This document shows positions 42,359-52,741 of a DNA stretch of 64,000 bases, in pieces. The stretch is taken from assembly GCA_964019425.1 (NCBI GenBank), contig OZ025799.1:248001-312000 (forward strand). Direction: 5' to 3'. Every line of letters starts with the position of its first letter. Positions within the stretch are counted from its first letter, which is position 1. The position numbers and the translations under genes are program-made. The DNA is from Flectonema sp. DT1601. Taxonomy: Eukaryota > Euglenozoa > Diplonemea > Diplonemida > Diplonemidae. A model generated the notes under the pieces. It was not told where the DNA came from. It worked only from the letters and a program-made list of their open reading frames with translations, and searched no databases.

Positions 42359-43112
42359 TTTTACTGGAGCGAGTGTCCAGGGGGGGGTGGGAGGGACCCC
42401 TAATAAGAATGAACTATTAAACTCTGCGTAATAATAGAACATTAAAAACCACATAATACTATCTATTGCTAGTCACGCGTCTAAACCATTTCAAATAATT
42501 GCAATAAAAAAGAAATTTCATCACTATACTTTACAACAGACACAATAATTTATGCGAAGCGTGTGATGGCTGAACATATGGCAACAGAAATAGTAAAGTA
42601 AAGTCAACAAAAAAAAAAAGAAGGGATAGATAGGGGAAACAAAAAAAGATTCTTATTCAGAAATTGTATACCAACACGACGACGAAAAGGTTAGAGAAAA
42701 TACCTCGTTTTCGATACTAATTTAGACCAAGAGTACAACATACGTAGAACAAGAACAAGAAACAAAAATTACTCGAATGTTGAGTAAGCGAGGTGTTCTC
42801 TACACAATTCCTCATTGATATAGATATCCTACAGAAGGTTTCAGTTAATAAGAAGGTATCACCAGCAGACAGTAGAGAAGTACATTATAAAAAACATCAG
42901 AAAAGGTTTGTAAAAAACCTCACAACAGGTACTAAGAGACTCTAATTGTTGACGTCGTTGTTTTATTAAAATTGAGTGTTGACACATCATAATAATAAGA
43001 GAGATGATTTCGTTCGAGAAACGCAACGAACCCAACCTAAAGTTACAGACAGAGAAGTTTATCACAATTGTGATATCTTTTAATCCAACTACAGGTGTGT
43101 AGATGACAGGTC
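42359..43112. other. Intergenic spacer
   Basis: Includes the probable 5' leader of the IQ-motif gene, with an acceptor-like TTACGCAG near 42420. It has a C run of 8 in the leader. Otherwise AT-rich and featureless. Confidence 0.55.
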
Positions 43113-44270
43113 TTAATTAAAGTCACCAACGTGATAATTATTATCCCAGTATCCGTGAGTCGCTGGTGTGCATTTACACTTAGCATCTGGTGTGAGGCAC
43201 TGGTAGCAGAATTTGTACCCGCAGCGACATTTCATTTTATCACAGCCGTCGGATTTTACTACTCCTGCACCGCATTTCTTACACATTCGGATATTAGACT
43301 TTAGAAAGTACTCTCTTGTTCGAATCTCTTCCTCTGATGTTCGAACAGAGAGTCGGTGTTCCTCGCATGATTTGTGAAAGTGATAAGGTGATGTTCCACA
43401 GGCAAGGCAGCTACACCTTCTGCACATGCTGCAGTCAAATAGAGCTATCTTATTATCATCTGGTGCCCAAGAAATTACATTGACACAGTCAGGAGTTGGA
43501 CAATTAAACAAAGACGGATCTATTGAAACAGCGTGGTCAATTCCTCTTTTACTCACCGTGTCTAACATATCTGTTCCACATGAACAGGAGATTTCTTTGT
43601 GAGTGAAGAAACCATCACATGTGTCGCCGAGGCATTTGATTCGGACTTGACCAGTTTCAAGAATTGCTTTGGCATGATGATTAATACAGGTAACACAGAA
43701 CGTTGAACCACAACACTGTGTTTGTAGTGTCTCACTTGGTTTGACATCAGAATAACATATCGGGCATTCAGTTATCGCAATCGTTTCAGACAAGTCTTTA
43801 ATTACAGTATTTGGTTGTTCGGAGTTATCTAATAATTCTAAAGCACTTCTCCAATCATTACCTCCTGTTAATGATATTATTTCTCTTACTGCTGTTTGGA
43901 CAGCTGAATGCTCTCGGTTCCATTTATCAGCAATTTTGGCTACACTTTTACTAAAAGTTGATTCGGTTGAATTCTGAAGACACATTTCACATTTTATAAG
44001 CTCAGAAGGATTACAAAAAGTACATTTTTCACAATTCCAAATTTCATTTATCCCATCTTCTCTGTCAGTGCTTTGTGTTGAAATGCCATTTATATTCGGT
44101 TCTCGCAGCTGTTGACACACATCACACTTTAACTCTTCAGGTTCATTTTTATACGTACATAATTCACAACGCCAATATCCTCTTAGCGTACTGGGATGTT
44201 CACACACGTGACAAATATCTTCGATCGATGGATTGGTAAACGTACACTGTAGACACGTCCACTCTGTCAT
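43113..44270 (-). CDS. RBR-type E3 ubiquitin ligase with three RanBP2 zinc fingers (385 aa)
   Basis: Three RanBP2/NZF-type fingers lie at the N-terminus (C6/C9/C20/C23, C35/C38/C49/C52, C80/C83/C94/C97), which in this family often bind ubiquitin. A RING1-IBR-RING2 block follows: RING1 begins CPICYSDV at 169, IBR runs about 245-300 with clustered Cys and His, and RING2 begins CKKCGAGVV at 330. The catalytic cysteine of RING2, which carries ubiquitin as a thioester in RBR ligases, is C343 in SDGCDKMKC. The order NZF-RBR recalls HOIP and HOIL-1-like ligases in reduced form. A AAAAAACAG acceptor lies 14 nt before the ATG. It acts in the cytosol; the substrate is unknown. Confidence 0.93.
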   Translation of the reverse strand: MTEWTCLQCTFTNPSIEDICHVCEHPSTLRGYWRCELCTYKNEPEELKCDVCQQLREPNINGISTQSTDREDGINEIWNCEKCTFCNPSELIKCEMCLQNSTESTFSKSVAKIADKWNREHSAVQTAVREIISLTGGNDWRSALELLDNSEQPNTVIKDLSETIAITECPICYSDVKPSETLQTQCCGSTFCVTCINHHAKAILETGQVRIKCLGDTCDGFFTHKEISCSCGTDMLDTVSKRGIDHAVSIDPSLFNCPTPDCVNVISWAPDDNKIALFDCSMCRRCSCLACGTSPYHFHKSCEEHRLSVRTSEEEIRTREYFLKSNIRMCKKCGAGVVKSDGCDKMKCRCGYKFCYQCLTPDAKCKCTPATHGYWDNNYHVGDFN

Positions 44271-47200
44271 ACGACTTGTTTTGTCTGTTTTTTGGGTAAA
44301 TAATATGCTAGGAATTTTTAGTCAAGGAAATTATACTTATTCATGGTTGTTGCTGTTTTTTTTTTTTTTTTTTTTTTTTTCCCTGTATTAAGAAGAACAC
44401 ATTTTTTATTCAATAGTTTATTTATAAAATTCAATAATAGTAAATATTAACCTTTGCCTTGTTTTAACTCAATAAAATTATACACGGAATTCCTCTTTTT
44501 TTTTTTTTTTTTTTTTTCCCCACCTTCTCGAAAAGAAAACTGTTTTTCCCATGTGTGGTTACAGTTTTGTGAACTAATATTACTGGCAGCTCGATTACAG
44601 CTTCAACTACGTTTGTGACCTTTTTTTTTGGAGTCAAAGGCTTCTCTTTAAGGACTATTAATACATTGCAATGATGCAACAACTTCATCGGGGGAATTCC
44701 CTCTTTTTTTTTTTTTTGAAATTCACTTTTTTAAAAAAAAAGTCAGATTGCTACATATGTATCATTATCTTAACTGAAGTGATTGATATTGAATGTGTGT
44801 TAGTACATCGCGAGAGCATTAAGTATTTAGTAAGGTGTTATTTTCTTTTTTTTTTTTTTTTTTTTTTCCCCGCTTAGAACGAATGGCGAAAAGTAAAGAA
44901 ATTGTCACAGCACAAAGTAAAAACTTACAAAAAAAAACAAAAATATATAATAAAATAGAATAAAAGCAAGTCAACCTCTTTCCATTAACGTAGAAAAGAG
45001 ACAAGCAGGGTAGATCAGATAATTTGCTACAACCCAAGAGAGCCACACGTACGATATAACTAAACATCAAAGTGTCAGCTACTCAACATAATTTGAGAAG
45101 TTGCTTACGTCGAATGCGGAGAGAACCGAATTAATCTTTCTCTCTTACATCCATTCGCCACTCTATCTCGTTGTACAGATTCATCTGTATTGAATTTAGA
45201 GTAAGGGGCATAAAGGAAAAGATTCAACTCAGAATTAATGGCAATGACAACGGTTTCTTTTTTTTTTTTTTTTTTTTCCCCCTCCATCCTCCCATTCTAA
45301 ATCGACCAAAGTAGTGAACAAAGATCTGGTTGCGAAACCCTCCCTGGGAGAAATACATCGCGTGCTGGATCACATACCAACAACAAGACATCAGTTGTGA
45401 CTTTGTTGATGTTTTTTCCACCGTAGCAATAGTGGAATTTATATTATTATTTTCTCCCAACGGAGTTCGTTTGAAAAAAAAAAAAAAAACGAAACAAAAA
45501 CTGGTCTTAGAAGGTCCTCACTTTTAAATACCGACAATTCGAGTTATCCAGCAAAAAAAAGGAAAAGCCGGTTACAGCGCCATTCTCCAACAAAAAATAA
45601 AAAAACTGACTTAAATTTTACTTGTCAGAGAACAATGCTGTTCTTTTTGAGTAAATTAAAAATCGCTTTCGACTCAGTGATGTCCAAACACTCATAATTT
45701 TCTTTCTTTTTTTCTCCCTTCCGCACATCGTATTTTTATTCCACATATGTCATGAAACTATACTAAACCCACTAACTACTAAAAACAAAGTGACACGAGG
45801 TTAGAAACTACACCGCCAATCGTTACAATTAAACACAAAGAGCCGTCCGAAAAGCGAATAGGACTTTCATCTCAATACAAAGGTTTTTGGATTCGGTATA
45901 AAATTTATTTAAAAAAAAAACTAGAAAGAATGAGCAAAAACGATTCTAGACCAACAAGGGACATGAATGAGAAAATTTCTCTTCCTGCCACGGTCTACTA
46001 ACTGAGACGAACAGTACAAAAAGGCTTGGGGGGAAAACCAAAAAAGAAAAAAGAATATGAGAAAGGGAAAAAAAAAAATGCTTTTGATTCACCCAACACT
46101 ATGAAAAAAGAAAACAAGGGCAAAAAAAAAAAAAAAAAGACGTTGCAAAAGGTTGATGTACATTGATGAATTATATTTTTATCATTCAGCCACAGATAAG
46201 TATGATATGGGAATTCATACGGCAAGTTGACTTAAGTGTTTTTAGGTAACAAGAGTACTGCATTTCCCACACAATCACATCATACGTGTGGAAGACAACA
46301 TGGTAACGACAGGCAACAGTTCCGCCAAGCCTTAATAAATATAACTTTCCAAATCAGCAGGGGACTAAAATCCATATTTCACATTCAACAACTCAATAGC
46401 TGCAAGGAAATGATAGGAAGACGCATCTATGCTAACATTAGTTACAAATATCCGGCTGTGGATCCAGAGAATTGTCGATTTCTTTTTTTCTCAATATGCA
46501 AGATTGCCAAATTAAAACAACAGAAAAAAAGTAATTAAAAAGGAAAAAAAAAAAAAGAATGGAGGAAACAAGAAACAACGACGGCATCAAAACTAAAACA
46601 AGAAATTCCAGTAATTTATCTCTTAGACGAGAATCACGATTGCTATTATTTCTCATAAGAAAATTTGCTGGCGGCGATGTCTCTATCTTTCACCCAAAAA
46701 GAAACAAAAAAAATAAAATCGCAATATTTGCATGTTGAAACAACATCTGACCTGCAAAAGCAAATTTTATAATAAATTAAATGTCGCCTGGGACCAAACA
46801 GCCGACGTACTTTTTTTTTTTTTTTTTACTTTTCTTATTTTTTTTCAAACCAACCATAATATTCTGAACTATTGTTGACAGCAGACACAGCAAAGAACGA
46901 CCCGATCACATCATGGTTTAAAAAACAGAATACAAAAAAAAAGGGAGAGAGACTCATTGGCTCCCTTTATATAAAAGGCTCAACCTGACCAATGGTAAGA
47001 GAGCAAAAGAAACGTTGAGATGCACATTGAAGGACCAACTGCAAAAGTTGTTTCTATTTATGTTGGCAGGTTTTATTTCCTTCAGTAACTACAACACACA
47101 TGTAGTGTTGATTAGTATGGTTAGAAGGAACGCCTTGAGGTAGGGAAAACACGACTACTCTGGATTACAAAATCTACAAAAAGATCCCACTCCCTGAGTC

Positions 47201-47550
47201 AGTTGTGAAAATCCGTTAGAATTGTCAGAAAAGACGAATTTTCTGCGAAAGTATTTCAGCGTATGTCTTTTTATCGAAAGAGAAAAACAGGGGGAAAGAA
47301 AAAAAAAAAAGAAAAAAAAAGGGAAACAACAAATGAAAGCTGTGGAGCTGAAACTGCTGTGGAAGGTAAAAAACATAAGTGTTCAACACTTGATACGGAC
47401 GTATGTCTCTTCTTTACGAAACGACTATCTTTGCAATGCATCAAACAAGATAGGGATAATTGTCGGAAAGCTGCACTTGTGTGCAGCGTGCGAAGGGGTT
47501 TAATGTCGCTACCGTATTTGATGCTTCAAACTATCAATTAGTTATAGAAA
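44271..47550. other. 3.3-kb stretch without a recognised gene
   Basis: Leader of the RBR gene at the left. The rest has repeated T runs near 44355-44380, 44496-44517, 44847-44868 and 45257-45278, three of which end in CCCC or CCC, plus A runs. Plus-strand frames at 46236-46538 and 47263-47541 have some protein-like sequence but no domain, and I do not call them. Confidence 0.5.
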
Positions 47551-48324
47551 TCAAGAGTAGGCGTACGGAGTCGACGTTGGTGTGAATGGCTCACACGGAA
47601 TAAACCAAAGTAACATATTATCACCCATGACATCTTTAATATTTTTTATATAAGATTTATGAAAAGGATTGCCATCAATATAAGCTGCTTCCATAGTTGT
47701 TTGGTTCTTAAGCGTCTGAACTGTTGTACTGGCACAAAAGAAACCAGCGAAGAATAAAAGAGCAACAGCAATAACAGTATAAATATTAAATGCCAATAGG
47801 ACTGCAACGTTGCTGAGAGCAGGGGCTTTTATTGTGACAAACTCGACGCTGAGCATCATGCGAATTACCATTGTTAAGTAGTGGATGATTATGGCAGTTA
47901 TATACCACAGAAATAATAGAAATATTTTTGTGTTTCGGACTCCGATGCAATTGTCGATCCAATCGCAATGATGATCATATCGAACTACGCAAGCACAGAA
48001 CTGACAATGATGAGTTCGCAGAGGTTTAAAAGAAACGCATTTTGAACAAAACGTAGCTCCCAAAATCTCTTCCTCCAACTCTGGCGGTAATTTCTCCGGA
48101 TTCCATCCCTGCGGTACTTTTCCGGGACTTTTTAACGTCGCCGCCCAAAGACTATAAATTGCCAAGCTTGCTTCTATCACTGCGAATGTCTTGTCATAAA
48201 TTGCATATTTACCAGCAGCGAGTAAATTGAATACCCAAAATATATACATCAATATCATCATGGTAACGAACCATGGGAGAGTAAGGTTCTGCTCCGGGCG
48301 GCTTCGCACTATATGGAGCCGCAT
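47551..48324 (-). CDS. DHHC-type palmitoyltransferase (257 aa)
   Basis: A compact zinc-finger DHHC S-acyltransferase that attaches palmitate to cysteines of membrane proteins. Membrane segments fall near residues 18-36 and 45-62; the cysteine-rich domain spans about 93-130, starting CSKCVSFKPLRTHHC with the catalytic DHHC at 117-120; two more membrane segments lie near 134-158 and 175-200. A TTxE-like motif (TTVQTLKNQTTMEAAY) follows the last segment, as in the family. At 257 residues it is at the short end for DHHC enzymes, with no ankyrin or extra tail. A CCATTACAG acceptor gives a 10-nt leader (start 48334), the shortest here. It probably acts in the Golgi or plasma membrane. Confidence 0.93.
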   Translation of the reverse strand: MRLHIVRSRPEQNLTLPWFVTMMILMYIFWVFNLLAAGKYAIYDKTFAVIEASLAIYSLWAATLKSPGKVPQGWNPEKLPPELEEEILGATFCSKCVSFKPLRTHHCQFCACVVRYDHHCDWIDNCIGVRNTKIFLLFLWYITAIIIHYLTMVIRMMLSVEFVTIKAPALSNVAVLLAFNIYTVIAVALLFFAGFFCASTTVQTLKNQTTMEAAYIDGNPFHKSYIKNIKDVMGDNMLLWFIPCEPFTPTSTPYAYS

Positions 48325-48755
48325 TGTAGTGTAGCTGTAATGGAGATTAAAAAGTAATTACTATTTAAGAGTATGTATGTCGAAAGTTAAGTATTAGAGC
48401 AATAAGAGGACGGAATTAATCATTTTTTGGTGATTGTTCTCATTTAAGCTCTCTCTGTAACATTAGCAAAGTATAAACATCCTTCACCAACATAGAGAAA
48501 GCAATATGAGTTCCTCAGTAATCTATGCAGCAACACAGACAAGGAAGGACGAGGTTTAAAAAAAAAAAATATGTGTATCTTTTAAAATAAGATAGTGACT
48601 GCGACGTGGAATACGATGCTGGTTTTTTAAAAAGAAATAAAAAAATGAAAAAAACAATGGAATTGAAGAGTGTGAGTTAGAAAGGATAGTTATTTCCAGC
48701 GTGTCACAGTCACAGTTAACAAGTACAAGAAGAAGGACAAGAAAAAACATTTAAA
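48325..48755. other. Intergenic spacer
   Basis: Leader of the DHHC gene and 3' UTR of the methyltransferase gene. AT-rich, nothing else recognised. Confidence 0.6.
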
Positions 48756-49553
48756 TTAAGTTCTACGAACAAGTGCAGAACTGTATTCTCCAAAAGGAAC
48801 TTCAGGGGGGACAGATACCACCTTCGCAAGGGACTTTTCATTCAGTGAATAGTTCCAGTTTGGATATAATTCTTTTATCATGTTTGGAGTAACATGGTGA
48901 GGTGGACCTCTTTCCAGATTAACTTGGTTTGGGTGGTCGGGGTACAGATCAACATCACCCACGTATTCAGAATTCCTCCACATTCCTTCAATAAACATAT
49001 GACAACTTGTTTTTGATACACGATTCATGATATCAACATACTGCTTACGCATATCAGGGTTTATTGCGACTAAGGATCCTCTGTCGTAAATGAGGTCGAA
49101 TGTGTTGTCAGGCACTTCAGTCATGAGTTTAAAGAAATCACCTCCAAGGATTGTGATTCTTTTTTTAGAATCTTCATCGTTCTTTAAAATGTCAGATATT
49201 CTGATTGCTAAGTCTCTACGACCTGTCTCACTTCCTTCAACCGCTGTTACGTCCATTCCCATTCCAGCGAATATCGGTACTGCTGCAGTGTCTCCACAAA
49301 GGGGAATCAATACTTTCATTTTAGTAGTCTGAGATTCAGATATCCCACAGAATTTAAGGTTGTCTGCAAAAGGCCAAGCATCGTCTTCCACACCTTTCCA
49401 TTTCATGATTCCCTTATTCCAAGTCACATCACACCACCAGTCGACACTTCCTTTAGGCTCTTCAGACATATATAATACTTTTGAGGATCTAAAACGGGTG
49501 CTAACATTTTCAACAACTCGACGAGTTACTTTCACAATCGGAAATCCAATCAT
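48756..49553 (-). CDS. Thiopurine S-methyltransferase-like enzyme (265 aa)
   Basis: A SAM-dependent methyltransferase of the TPMT family. Hallmarks are two tryptophan-rich N-terminal motifs (VDWWCDVTW and the following KGVEDDAWPF), the SAM-binding strand VLIPLCGDTAAVP with acidic end VTAVEGSE, GDFF, and FDLIYDRGSLVAINP. Length matches the family if the first 28 residues are set aside. Those residues (MIGFPIVKVTRRVVENVS) are basic and amphipathic without acidic residues for most of their length, so they may target the protein to the mitochondrion; an alternative start at Met29 would remove them. A TTATAAAAACAG acceptor ends 10 nt before the first ATG (leader from 49564), supporting the longer form. 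The physiological substrate is unknown: TPMT homologues methylate thiols, selenium or tellurium compounds, or halides. Confidence 0.88.
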   Translation of the reverse strand: MIGFPIVKVTRRVVENVSTRFRSSKVLYMSEEPKGSVDWWCDVTWNKGIMKWKGVEDDAWPFADNLKFCGISESQTTKMKVLIPLCGDTAAVPIFAGMGMDVTAVEGSETGRRDLAIRISDILKNDEDSKKRITILGGDFFKLMTEVPDNTFDLIYDRGSLVAINPDMRKQYVDIMNRVSKTSCHMFIEGMWRNSEYVGDVDLYPDHPNQVNLERGPPHHVTPNMIKELYPNWNYSLNEKSLAKVVSVPPEVPFGEYSSALVRRT

Positions 49554-50105
49554 CGAATTCTTGGCTGTTTTTATAATATAAATTTCATTTCTTTAATAAT
49601 AAGGTTTATTAATTAAACTGAATCAAACTATTGTGTTGTAATTACAACAGGATCGTAACTAAATACCAAAACAACGTGTCAACAAGTATAACTTAATAGG
49701 CTAGGGTACGTTTGTCTAACTGAGGTCTTCATCGATCTCAGAGCCAAGACATCCATCGATAAGTACTATTGTTGTCACCAGGGTGGGTAGAGCTGGGGGG
49801 ACTTGGATAACTAAATCAAGGGTTGGGGGGGGGATGTATGTTCGATTTTGAAAAAATTACAACTGCGTTGTATCATAAAAACATAAAAATAATTTAACAT
49901 TAGCTGGGGGGAGAGAACTCTCTGCAGGCAACCGCTTAGAGCGTTTCGAATCCCAGCAATATTTCTCAGCTAGAGGAACCAAAAGTCGTCAGTCAGCCTT
50001 GGTTAGCTGGCTAAGAGGACCGATATTATTTTTTCTGGAAAAAAACCCCCCAAGATACCCTCCCACAGCCAATCGGTAGCAACGAAGAGTAAGGAAAAAC
50101 TAAAA
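49554..50105. other. Intergenic spacer with GC-richer island
   Basis: Positions 49720-50050 are less AT-rich than other spacers, with short inverted repeats such as AGAGAACTCTCT and a GGTTAGCTGGCTAAG element. It may be an old mobile-element remnant, but it matches no other sequence in the window. Confidence 0.4.
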
Positions 50106-51452
50106 TTACTGCTCTCTTGTCGATCTAAGAAAGGTTCTTCTTTGTTGTTCATTCAGGGCAGGGCATCCATCAAGAAAACGAAAGTTTTGCGGTCTGCTAT
50201 TACTCAAAGGGGTTAAATCTAAAGTTGATAATCCCTTACAGTTTATTAGAAAACATTGATCAATATTTCTAACATTCGATAAAGGGGATAGATCTAAAGT
50301 AGTAATTGATTGACAATTCGATAAAAAATAATCCGCAATCGATACGACATTGCTCAACGGTGACAAATCAATTTTTAAAATATTTTTACAATCTGCTAAA
50401 AAGTGACCTGATATCGCCGTGACATTAGACAAGGCAGCAAGATCAATTGTTGTAAGTGAACTACAACCACTCATAAAATGATAACCAAACGAACTCAGGT
50501 TACTAAAACAAGAAAGGTCAATACTCAAAATACGACTACAACTAAACAAGAATGATTTCCCTATGAAAATTACATTCAAGAACCCAGATAAATCAATAGA
50601 AATCAAGCCTGTACACCCTGAAAGCATACTATCACCAACATCAGTTACAGAAACCAACGCTGAAAGATCTAAGTGCTGCAATGAGGTGCAACCATGCATG
50701 AAATTCATTTCGATAGTTGTTAATTTACTAAAACAAGACAAGTTTAACCCACATAAACTACTGCAATGGCTTAGAAAAAATCCACCTAAAGTCAAAATAG
50801 ATTCTTCAGGTAGATGTAATGAAGCAAGTCCAATGCATCCAAAAAGAAACCTTTCACCAATAGATGTGAGATTTTTCATCATTGAAAGATCAATGTGCTT
50901 TATTGTTTGACATCCTTCTAAGAAGTTGTCTGAAATAGAGACGATGTTAGTCATTTGTGATAGATCTAAAGTTTGAATACCTCTTGTTGCATGCCATCTA
51001 GCTTTGAAGAATCCACTTCCAACTTTAGTAACTGACTTACAATTAACAACACAAACATGACTTACTGTAGACGGAAGTAATCCTCTCTTTGTTTCCATAC
51101 AGCCAAACTCATCCGAAAATGAATCAGTATCAATATAACAAGTTGTATTTGGATATTTTTCAAACAATTCGCACATTTCAATAAGTTTTTCTAACGATCT
51201 AAAATCATTTTTAGTATATGTGATATGTTGTTTTTTTACAACAGTAAACTCATCGTCTGCACGTAGTCCGAGTGACATAAGGTTAGTCTTCGGGGGAATA
51301 ACTTCTGATGAATACAAAATTTCAATTGTTTCGCCATCAAGATTCCATTCATGTGATGCAGAGTTTATCAGGTCTTCTATGTCTGTCTTTACAGACACAG
51401 TTACTCTCACATCAGTAAAAACAGTCTCTGGAAATGTCAGCGTCACTTCCAT
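50106..51452 (-). CDS. Ubiquitin-like domain plus BspA-type leucine-rich repeats (448 aa)
   Basis: Residues 1-75 have the beta-grasp pattern of a ubiquitin-like domain: two opening strands, helix TDIEDLINSA, strand IEILYSSEVI, then 'MSLGLRADDEFTVV' at the end. From about residue 150 to 430 there are roughly a dozen repeats of 23 residues with consensus LDLS-LSNV--I---FL--C--L, which is the BspA-like, non-capped LRR type found in many protist proteins. The linker 76-150 contains a CxID-type stretch and no membrane segment or signal peptide. Such repeats usually act in protein binding. The Ub-like fusion suggests a cytosolic adaptor, although many BspA-like proteins are at the surface; no signal peptide is seen here. 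An ATAACAG acceptor lies about 47 nt upstream. Confidence 0.82.
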   Translation of the reverse strand: MEVTLTFPETVFTDVRVTVSVKTDIEDLINSASHEWNLDGETIEILYSSEVIPPKTNLMSLGLRADDEFTVVKKQHITYTKNDFRSLEKLIEMCELFEKYPNTTCYIDTDSFSDEFGCMETKRGLLPSTVSHVCVVNCKSVTKVGSGFFKARWHATRGIQTLDLSQMTNIVSISDNFLEGCQTIKHIDLSMMKNLTSIGERFLFGCIGLASLHLPEESILTLGGFFLSHCSSLCGLNLSCFSKLTTIEMNFMHGCTSLQHLDLSALVSVTDVGDSMLSGCTGLISIDLSGFLNVIFIGKSFLFSCSRILSIDLSCFSNLSSFGYHFMSGCSSLTTIDLAALSNVTAISGHFLADCKNILKIDLSPLSNVVSIADYFLSNCQSITTLDLSPLSNVRNIDQCFLINCKGLSTLDLTPLSNSRPQNFRFLDGCPALNEQQRRTFLRSTREQ

Positions 51453-51704
51453 TGTTGTAACTTGTTACAATAAAACAATTCCCCCCCTTCCCTGTTATCA
51501 TAAAAATAGTAATTTGAAATGACTCATACCATCCGAGAATAGTAATGTTGTGATTACTGTGAGATTTGAAGTACTAATTAAATTAGGAACAACATTGAGA
51601 ACAGGAGAGTACTGTGTACGAATTGGTTATTAAGGTTACGACATGTAAATGTCGTGTGTGTTATTTACTAATAAAGAAGAAGATGAGATGCGGGAACAGA
51701 TTAA
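51453..51704. other. Short spacer with the acceptor region of the LRR gene
   Basis: Contains a pyrimidine run CCCCCCCTTCCC on the plus strand and the acceptor-like ATAACAG on the minus strand. Nothing else. Confidence 0.5.
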
Positions 51705-52415
51705 TTATCTACTGAGGGGTGGCAAACAAGCACTTCTCTCAGATCCCTCTCGAGACACTGCAAAGTGTAAACCACCTTTGTGATCCATCGTGAATCCTGA
51801 TCGCGCTGCAGTCGCTCTGTGTAATTGTTTTGATGATGTAGTGCTGGTGTGTGAACCACGTCGTTTGTTTATTGTGTTGCTACCTGCTGCAGGGATTGTC
51901 TCAGATATAATTCCTTTTAATGTTTTCATTACAGTCTCATATTTCTGTGTTGAATCAGCTGCTTGATTTTGCTTTGATGATACCAACGTTCGAAGTGTGA
52001 GTTCTGCAGCCTGACGTGCCTCACGCTCTCTCTCAAGCAACTCCTCCAGTTGGTTTAACATCCCAAGTGCCTGTGTACTGCTAATTGACTTTCCTGTTGA
52101 ACTCACTCGTGAAGAACTTTTTAGGCTTTTAGTACTGGCTGAGTCCTTTCTACTGGAAGGTGGAATTGGTGTTTTTACGGAACCTGCCTTACTGCTTAAC
52201 TTGCTAAGGTTGCTGTTTTTACTGTAGACTGATGCCGATCCGTTTATACTGCAACTGCCGTTCTTTGCACTGCTTAAGCATCTGTTACCTGACTTCAGAC
52301 TTTCAGCACACTCTGGAACACTTCCTCCTCTCACTGATGAGTGAACTGAGACTCCATTAGAGATATGCGATTTAGTTCTGTGTGAACCACTCATAGTACT
52401 TCCTGCTGCAACCAT
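51705..52415 (-). CDS. Serine-rich protein with central coiled coil (236 aa)
   Basis: Residues 1-110 are Ser/Lys-rich and probably disordered (GSHRTKSHISNG, later SKNSNLSKLSSKAGS and KSLKSSSRVSS). Residues about 115-155 are a clear amphipathic helix (NQLEELLEREREARQAAEL), likely a dimerising coiled coil. The remainder is again Ser/Arg-rich, ending SACLPPLSR. There is no signal peptide, membrane segment or known domain. Similar low-complexity plus coil architecture occurs in cytoskeletal and basal-body proteins, but no family is recognised. An AAATACAG acceptor lies 12 nt before the ATG, and phosphorylation is likely given the Ser density. Confidence 0.65.
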   Translation of the reverse strand: MVAAGSTMSGSHRTKSHISNGVSVHSSVRGGSVPECAESLKSGNRCLSSAKNGSCSINGSASVYSKNSNLSKLSSKAGSVKTPIPPSSRKDSASTKSLKSSSRVSSTGKSISSTQALGMLNQLEELLEREREARQAAELTLRTLVSSKQNQAADSTQKYETVMKTLKGIISETIPAAGSNTINKRRGSHTSTTSSKQLHRATAARSGFTMDHKGGLHFAVSREGSERSACLPPLSR

Positions 52416-52741
52416 TATATTAGTGGACTGTATTTGTAATTAAATTTACTAAATGACAATAATACTTATCACAACTGAGTTTGAGTGCCGACAAGGACAA
52501 GGATGTGCACGCTTTCAATTGTGAAGTAATGACTCAGCCGAGAGCAGAATTCATTACTTGGATCGTTAGTATTAATTATGATTTATAATTAATATGTTTG
52601 TCTATGGCTTTATACGTGTAGTACGCTATCTTGGTTTGCTTTTCAATCTCAGGAGTGATTGTGACAAGGTTAGACAGTTCAGTCAAACAATAAAATGAAT
52701 TAAATTCTCAAATTCTTCTATCGAGGATAGTGAATCAGACA
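52416..52741. other. Intergenic spacer
   Basis: Leader of the Ser-rich gene and 3' UTR of the capping-enzyme gene. No further element recognised. Confidence 0.6.

Noticed and set aside
42359-42454. 32-codon N-terminal extension of the IQ-motif protein
   Set aside because: Hydrophobic and proline-rich with acceptor-like signals inside it. The downstream Met begins the charged helical protein, so the extension is treated as leader.
49940-49970. TTTCGAATCC, possible tRNA T-loop
   Set aside because: The bases flanking the loop do not pair and no cloverleaf can be drawn; other B-box-like hits near 5090 and 15330 fail in the same way.
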